The position numbers and the translations under genes were made by a program. Positions 22,450 through 26,387 of a stretch of 26,387 nucleotides of DNA are shown one piece after another. The notes beneath the pieces are model-generated. The model saw only the letters and a program-made list of their open reading frames with translations. It made no database searches and was not told the DNA's origin. Position 1 is the first letter of the stretch; every line of letters begins with the position of its first letter. Origin of the DNA: Clostridia bacterium (GTDB taxonomy: Bacteria; Bacillota; Clostridia; Oscillospirales; Acutalibacteraceae); assembly GCA_900771185.1 (NCBI GenBank), contig CAAGND010000315.1:1-26387 (forward strand), written 5' to 3'.

Positions 22450-22978
22450 CGATATGCGCTCCCCTGATTTCGGTAATCACTTCATTGACGGCATCGCCAA
22501 GAATGCGCTCAATTTCGCGCGCGCTGTGACCTTCACACAAAGCCGCATAACGCGCGGGCAGCGCCAAAAGACGCCCGCGAATCTCGCCCGCAAGCGCCCG
22601 TGCATCCGCCTCAATGTCCTCTTTTGAGAATAGCTTGCCCTCTAGCCGTTGCATTTCAAGCTGTTTCAACCGCGCACTGAATGCCTTTTCTTGCGCCCGC
22701 GCGTCTTTGAACGTCTTGTCTGCATCGAACTCAGTACGGTTGTTTTCTTTTGACGCCTGCGCATTCCGAATGCGTTTCATTTCCTGTCGAACCGGGTCGC
22801 CTGACGTCTTTGCCTTGCGAAGGCGCGCCTCCCAAACTTTCAACGCCTCATCTGTTTTGATTTTGTCACCTTCCATGGGTAGCGTTCCATCTTTGCATAA
22901 TCTCGAAATCTGCATGACCGAACGCCCGACCATTTGTGCAAACGCCGTGCGCGTGCATGTTTTGTTTTCATCTGCCAT
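22442..22978 (-). CDS. Terminase small subunit (Nu1-like)
   Basis: A 178-residue DNA-recognition subunit of the packaging enzyme, equal in length to lambda Nu1 (about 181). The N-terminal 50 residues contain a winged-helix-like start (CTRTAFAQMVGRSVMQISRL) followed by CKDGTLPMEGDKIKTDEALK, as in Nu1-type proteins. A long charged coiled coil follows (RQEMKRIRNAQASKENNRTE) and the C-terminus has LALPARYAALCEGHSAREIE, which resembles other Nu1-like small subunits. Start ATG 22978 is preferred over GTG 22987 since AGGTG lies at the right distance; it begins five bases after the upstream stop. It overlaps the large subunit by 8 bases. Confidence 0.85.
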   Translation of the reverse strand: MADENKTCTRTAFAQMVGRSVMQISRLCKDGTLPMEGDKIKTDEALKVWEARLRKAKTSGDPVRQEMKRIRNAQASKENNRTEFDADKTFKDARAQEKAFSARLKQLEMQRLEGKLFSKEDIEADARALAGEIRGRLLALPARYAALCEGHSAREIERILGDAVNEVITEIRGAHIDG

Positions 22979-22983
22979 TTCAC

Positions 22984-23505
22984 TCACCTGTCTGTAATCT
23001 CATACGCGCGATTATATCCAGAGCTTCCCGCCTGCATGATTGCAAGGAAGTCATCGCGCGTGAAGTCACTCAATCTGAATATTTCCTCTGGCTTCATGCC
23101 AAGCTCTTTTGAGATTTCCTTTGTTGTTTTCCCCGCGTCAAACAACTTGCGAACAATCGCCTTCATAGGTTCCAATTGATGCACGCCACGCGCGCGATTA
23201 TGGGTGATTGTTCCGTACATATCCGCCGCGTCATCGTCATGGTCTACCACCACAATCGGAACCTTGCCACCCAAAAGCTCAACAAGTGGCGATTCTCCAG
23301 ACACGCACCAACGGTGGTATCCGTCAATAATGGTGCCGTCTGGCCGGACAACGATAGGCAATGTCCACCCATTCGTCAAAATTGATTGCGTGAGCAATTT
23401 GAGATTGTCTTTTGATACCACGTTGGGGTTGTAATTATTCGGTTTTATGGTTTTCCTGTCCACAATGCGAACGTGTGACACGGGTTCCAATATACTTTTC
23501 TTCAT
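22984..23505 (-). CDS. ParB-like protein (IbrB-like)
   Basis: A 173-residue ParB/sulfiredoxin-fold protein. The signature is NNYNPNVVSKDNLKLLTQSI, GWTLPIVVRPDGTIIDGYHR (DGYHRW at 61-66), then PIVVVDHDDDAADMYG and THNRARG, a set shared with IbrB-type ParB proteins. Residues 125-150 (KTTKEISKELGMKPEEIFRL) form a helix-turn-helix. Its ATG overlaps the stop of the PAPS-reductase-like gene as ATGA. In Escherichia coli, IbrA and IbrB are such a pair reported to affect expression of immunoglobulin-binding genes. In phages the role is unknown; DNA or nucleotide modification or regulation is possible. It does not look like a plasmid partition ParB: no long dimerisation tail, no ParA. Confidence 0.8.
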   Translation of the reverse strand: MKKSILEPVSHVRIVDRKTIKPNNYNPNVVSKDNLKLLTQSILTNGWTLPIVVRPDGTIIDGYHRWCVSGESPLVELLGGKVPIVVVDHDDDAADMYGTITHNRARGVHQLEPMKAIVRKLFDAGKTTKEISKELGMKPEEIFRLSDFTRDDFLAIMQAGSSGYNRAYEITDR

Positions 23506-24581
23506 TTCGATGCCCCCTTTGCATTGTCTCTAAATATATTCGTCACAAGCGACCTGTACGAACGCCCCTTTGGGTCGCCTCCAACAAGCGTATTGTACGC
23601 ATCGCGCCAATTCTTTTGATTCATGATTGCGCCGCGCGTGAGTACGCATTTTCGAATGCGTTCATGAGATTCTTTGTTGCCTTTCGTTGGCGTCTTTTGC
23701 AGTTCCGCAAGTGTCTTTGCTTTGTAATCCACAGGCGCGTCGTTTTGCTTTTCGCGCTTGCGACGAAAAAACTCACTGTCAAAGTACAGCATGGCGAGAT
23801 ATGCGTTGGGTTCCCGACGGCATATCCTGTCAAAAAGGTCTGGATAGTATTCGCACATCTGCACAAGGCTTTGCGCCGTGTCCACGCTAAAGAACTGCGA
23901 TATGCGCAATAGTTGTTTTGACCGCCCTGTTTGATACATAAACAAATAAGCATCTGGAAAGTCTAGCCCATGGTCTCCTATGTATCGCCAGACGTCGGTA
24001 TCTCGCCAATCATAGATTGGGTATTCCATGCCGCCTTTCGATTTACGGCTTGCAATCGCCTGCATTCGTTGGATGGATTCCGCAACGCGCACTCCGCATA
24101 TCTGTATGCCGTCTGCATTTATGCGCTTCAGAAACTTTTGATAAGTGTCCACGCCTTTCTTTAGGCGTCCATGCGAAACAATCGCGCCGCGCGGGCGCTT
24201 GCGCACCCAACGGCCAACCGCGCGCCTGTCCCATGTGATGAACGATTCATCCTCAGCAAGCTGATTGAAACAGTTGAAATGCTTGAACTCGCAACACCAC
24301 CAACGAAAACGAATGCCATTCATGCGCGCGCGTTTCTGCATTCCATAAACAATCCGTTCAACACATGGATAAATAGCTTCCTCATCGACGAAATCCACGG
24401 TCAATAATCTACCATCCACCTCGCCTGACTCCACCATCGACATCACAAGGTCAAAAAGACATATAGAATCCTTGCCGCCACTTGTGGAAAGGTAAACCGG
24501 GATACCGTTTGAAAACACATTGCGAATGCGAATGCGCGCCATGCGCACCACGTCTTTCTCAATTTCCACCTTTCGTATCAC
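23502..24581 (-). CDS. PAPS reductase-like protein (IbrA-like, DUF3440)
   Basis: A 359-residue adenine nucleotide alpha-hydrolase/PAPS reductase family protein. The PP-loop is STSGGKDS (residues 32-39), which binds ATP or PAPS phosphates. Later landmarks are GIQICGVRVAESIQRMQAI, a PAPS-reductase-like EYPIYDWRDTDVWRYIGDHG and YLFMYQTGRSKQLLRIS, then a C-terminal extension of the DUF3440 kind. It lacks the ECGIH-type cysteine motif of true sulfonucleotide reductases, so sulfate reduction is unlikely; adenylation or thiolation-type chemistry is possible. Start: GTG 24581 gives a GTGA overlap with the upstream stop and removes a Trp/Arg-rich N-terminus; a later GTG at 24569 is an alternative. Genes on either side are ParB-like. 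Confidence 0.8.
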   Translation of the reverse strand: MIRKVEIEKDVVRMARIRIRNVFSNGIPVYLSTSGGKDSICLFDLVMSMVESGEVDGRLLTVDFVDEEAIYPCVERIVYGMQKRARMNGIRFRWWCCEFKHFNCFNQLAEDESFITWDRRAVGRWVRKRPRGAIVSHGRLKKGVDTYQKFLKRINADGIQICGVRVAESIQRMQAIASRKSKGGMEYPIYDWRDTDVWRYIGDHGLDFPDAYLFMYQTGRSKQLLRISQFFSVDTAQSLVQMCEYYPDLFDRICRREPNAYLAMLYFDSEFFRRKREKQNDAPVDYKAKTLAELQKTPTKGNKESHERIRKCVLTRGAIMNQKNWRDAYNTLVGGDPKGRSYRSLVTNIFRDNAKGASK

Positions 24582-25171
24582 ACAACGCCACCACCATCGA
24601 GAAACGCGCCGCAATGTGGGCAGAGCGGGCGCGTTTCGTTGGCTTCGACGCACTCCATTTCGTCTGTGGTAGCAAACGCCACGGCGTCATCATCGTGCGC
24701 CTTCGCCTTTTTGCTCTCAATGACGTCACGAGACAGGACACCTTGCGTCTCCATGCTCTCCATGACCTCATTCGCCGAACGCGCAAGCGCCTCAATGGTC
24801 TCTGAATCATATCCCGCAATGACGGTATCACCAGACATTGCGAAATCTTGCAACCAATCCTCGATCACATCGTAATTGTCCGCGCCCAAACTGTATATTT
24901 TGTTGTCAGACAACACCAACTTGCGCTTTTGCGCGTCCGAAAGGCCTTTCAGGACGTGGCAATCTACCGTCTCGAAACCATCCATTCCTTGCATCGCAGA
25001 CCACATGCCGTTCCCGACCAGTATGTTCCAATCTTCATCGACAACAAAGGCGCGCGTTTGTCCGAATTGACGCAACGATTCCCGGAAATGCTTAATCTGA
25101 TTGTCTCCATGATGCCTTGTGTTTTCCTCAAGTGGCTTCAAATCCTTAAGTTTCAATCGTTTGATGTTCAT
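24578..25171 (-). CDS. ParB-like nuclease-domain protein
   Basis: A 197-residue ParB-domain protein. N-terminal IKRLKLKDLKPLEENTRHHG, QIKHFRESLRQFGQTRAFVV and NILVGNGMWSAMQGMDG (GNG at 53-55) give the ParB-like active-site loop; the usual Arg after GNG is Met. LSDAQKRKLVLSDNKIYSLG and WLQDFAMSGDTVIAGYDSET match phage ParB proteins often found beside DNA methylases or terminases. The C-terminus has one CPHCG knuckle (Cys184, Cys187), only half a zinc site. AAAGGGG lies upstream of the ATG. It overlaps the membrane-protein gene by 26 bases and the PAPS-reductase-like gene by GTGA. Confidence 0.8.
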   Translation of the reverse strand: MNIKRLKLKDLKPLEENTRHHGDNQIKHFRESLRQFGQTRAFVVDEDWNILVGNGMWSAMQGMDGFETVDCHVLKGLSDAQKRKLVLSDNKIYSLGADNYDVIEDWLQDFAMSGDTVIAGYDSETIEALARSANEVMESMETQGVLSRDVIESKKAKAHDDDAVAFATTDEMECVEANETRPLCPHCGAFLDGGGVV

Positions 25172-26093
25172 CTTTTCGATTCCCCTTTCTCAAATGCAGA
25201 TAAGACAGGCAAAGAATGCCAACGGAAAACGCCACACGGAACACGCCGAATTTGCTCCACAACTCCAACACGCCCATGCGCGCGAATACACCCCAAAACA
25301 TGCACAACACAACGCCGATTCCAACCGCAACGCGCTTATTTCCGGATTCATGAAGCGCAACCGCCACACTATCCACCGTCGAAAGCGTCACACACAACAC
25401 CGCAATCAATAGCACGATGGACGCCGCGCGCCCATGTTCAAACATGGCCATGCATAGCACACCGCAAAGATAGACGGCAAACAAGCCCGCGCCAACCACA
25501 TACGCATGACCGCGCATCGCCTTTGCACGTTGCCAGTGCTGGACGTCGCCAATTGGTGCGCACAACAGGATAATAGCACTCCACGCGCCCCACAACGCGT
25601 CTGTTGTATTCGTCGATGGGAAAGCAATGCGCGGCGCGCCACCGAACACACAAAGCGATATGATTGCCGCCACACATGCGCATAACACAATCCACTGCAC
25701 CGCGTCCGTCAGTACGGACATGCGCAAGCCTCCGCGCGCCATGATTGCAACGCACGCAATTCCAGACGCCGCCGCAAACGCATACGACAGACCATACGAA
25801 ACACCGACGCCCTGCAACGTGTTTGAAATGACGTTCATTTGGATAATCAGGCAAAAACACTGAATGACAATTCCGCCAAAGCGCACCGCGCGCATTTTGT
25901 ATATTCGCGCGGGTATTCGTCCGGATTGATACAGCCAACCGAAAAGCGCAAGCGTCAAAGCATTCGCCGCCGCCCATATCAAAAACGCGCCCAACCCTTT
26001 GTTGCGCGCAATGTCCATGCCCAACACCATCGACGTGCCCCACGCCCACGAAGCCGCCACGGACATGCCCATCGTCATGGATTTTCTCCACAT
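25146..26093 (-). CDS. Sodium:solute symporter-like membrane protein
   Basis: A 315-residue integral membrane protein with about ten hydrophobic segments (roughly residues 11-26, 34-55, 70-90, 102-120, 127-150, 167-183, 196-217, 224-248, 256-276, 283-302). Family marks of the SSS/LeuT-fold symporters are SVAASWAWGTSMVLG near the start, APIGDVQHWQRAKAM in the middle, and TLSTVDSVAVAL in segment eight, equivalent to the ST-DS sodium-site motif. It is shorter than cellular symporters (usually 450 residues or more). Substrate unknown. ATG 26093 is ten bases from GGGAG; TTG 26099 or GTG 26102 are alternatives. It overlaps the ParB-like gene by 26 bases and so belongs to its operon. A transporter in a phage late region is unusual. 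Confidence 0.7.
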   Translation of the reverse strand: MWRKSMTMGMSVAASWAWGTSMVLGMDIARNKGLGAFLIWAAANALTLALFGWLYQSGRIPARIYKMRAVRFGGIVIQCFCLIIQMNVISNTLQGVGVSYGLSYAFAAASGIACVAIMARGGLRMSVLTDAVQWIVLCACVAAIISLCVFGGAPRIAFPSTNTTDALWGAWSAIILLCAPIGDVQHWQRAKAMRGHAYVVGAGLFAVYLCGVLCMAMFEHGRAASIVLLIAVLCVTLSTVDSVAVALHESGNKRVAVGIGVVLCMFWGVFARMGVLELWSKFGVFRVAFSVGILCLSYLHLRKGNRKDEHQTIET

Positions 26094-26370
26094 AAGCAAC
26101 ACACTCCCTTTTTGTTTATGCCTTCATGGTAGCACCGATTTGTGTTGTCTCTGTGAAATCCTTTTTGCAACTGTGTTGCACAAGTGAAGAAAATTCATGA
26201 CGAAATTTTCTGACGTCTGCGCTTTAATGTAGAAAATCTCCACCCCGTTGCTAGGAATGCGCGCTCCGAAATTTACGATGCTCCGCAAACCCGCATAAAA
26301 CCTTGCTCTAACCGTTACCGAGCCAACCGAGGTCAAATCTAGCGAGCCCTTGCGCGGGCAAAGGTCGACC
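26094..26370. other. Non-coding end region of the contig
   Basis: No convincing gene is present in these 277 bases. A frame of about 80 codons on the minus strand ends at 26124 but starts in adapter sequence and matches nothing I recognise; it could be the tail of an unseen gene. Possible sites: TGCAAC TGT GTTGCA, a six-base inverted repeat (26166-26180), and GAAAATT/AATTTTC with an eight-base loop (26189-26210). I see no clear -35/-10 pair, although the first gene of the operon begins just downstream with an AAAAAGGGAG site. The last eight genomic bases are the palindrome GGTCGACC (26363-26370). Confidence 0.5.
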
Positions 26371-26387
26371 AGATCGGAAGAGCACAC
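26371..26387 (+). other. Illumina TruSeq adapter contamination
   Basis: The final bases AGATCGGAAGAGCACAC are identical to the start of the Illumina TruSeq read adapter. Read on the minus strand they translate as the well known false N-terminus MCSSDL. These bases are not biological, and they mark the true end of the assembled contig. Confidence 0.97.

Noticed and set aside
22984..23505. Plasmid partition ParB
   Set aside because: No ParA partner or centromere repeats; the DGYHRW motif and neighbouring PAPS-reductase-like gene fit IbrB instead.
26160..26340. TTGACC at about 26320 and TTGCAA near 26160 as promoters for the rightmost operon
   Set aside because: Neither has an acceptable -10 hexamer at 16-18 bases spacing.
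26124..26387. 87-codon open frame at the right edge, starting MCSSDL
   Set aside because: The start codons lie in Illumina adapter sequence; the rest has no recognisable family and no ribosome site.
1..26387. CRISPR arrays, tRNA or rRNA genes, insertion sequences
   Set aside because: No spaced direct repeats, cloverleaf-like sequences, rRNA motifs or transposase genes were seen on either strand.

Overview
The window is the late (morphogenesis) region of a tailed double-stranded DNA phage or prophage, almost certainly a myovirus. Every convincing gene lies on the minus strand, so transcription and biological order run from the right edge to the left. The host cannot be named from the sequence. 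Strong AGGAGG-type ribosome binding sites and 4-base ATGA/GTGA gene overlaps are the rule, and base composition is roughly balanced and rich in CGCG and GCGC strings. No integrase, repressor, replication or lysis genes are present. The right edge is a contig end: its last 17 bases are Illumina TruSeq adapter. The left edge cuts through a gene.

Right to left: a non-coding stretch (26094-26370); a sodium:solute-symporter-like membrane protein; a ParB-like protein, a PAPS-reductase-like protein and a second ParB-like protein in overlapping frames (an IbrA/IbrB-like cassette); then the small and large terminase subunits (lambda Nu1/A type). After a terminator comes a separately promoted pair: a Sak4-type AAA ATPase and an ssDNA-binding protein with an SSB-like acidic tip. 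Behind that pair is a candidate small RNA with its own extended -10 promoter, two stem-loops and a strong terminator. A second consensus-like promoter then opens the late operon.

The late operon has a lambda-like head block in exact lambda order: W-like joiner, portal B, ClpP-type protease with embedded scaffold (C/Nu3), decoration D, major capsid E, an FI-position protein, FII-like, Z-like and a U-position protein. It then switches abruptly to a P2-like contractile tail: sheath, tube, tail chaperones E and E/E' (by -1 frameshift at a T TTT TTT site), tape measure, X, D, V, U, W, J and I. Two large, poorly conserved fibre or adhesin genes follow, then the start of a VRR-NUC nuclease. An intrinsic terminator sits between the tube and chaperone genes and probably tunes stoichiometry.

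The points most worth following up are the promoter-RNA-terminator module before the late operon (analogous to lambda pR'-6S-tR'), the recombination pair inserted between terminase and portal, the ParB/PAPS-reductase/ParB plus transporter cluster, and the palindrome-rich leader of the recombination operon.
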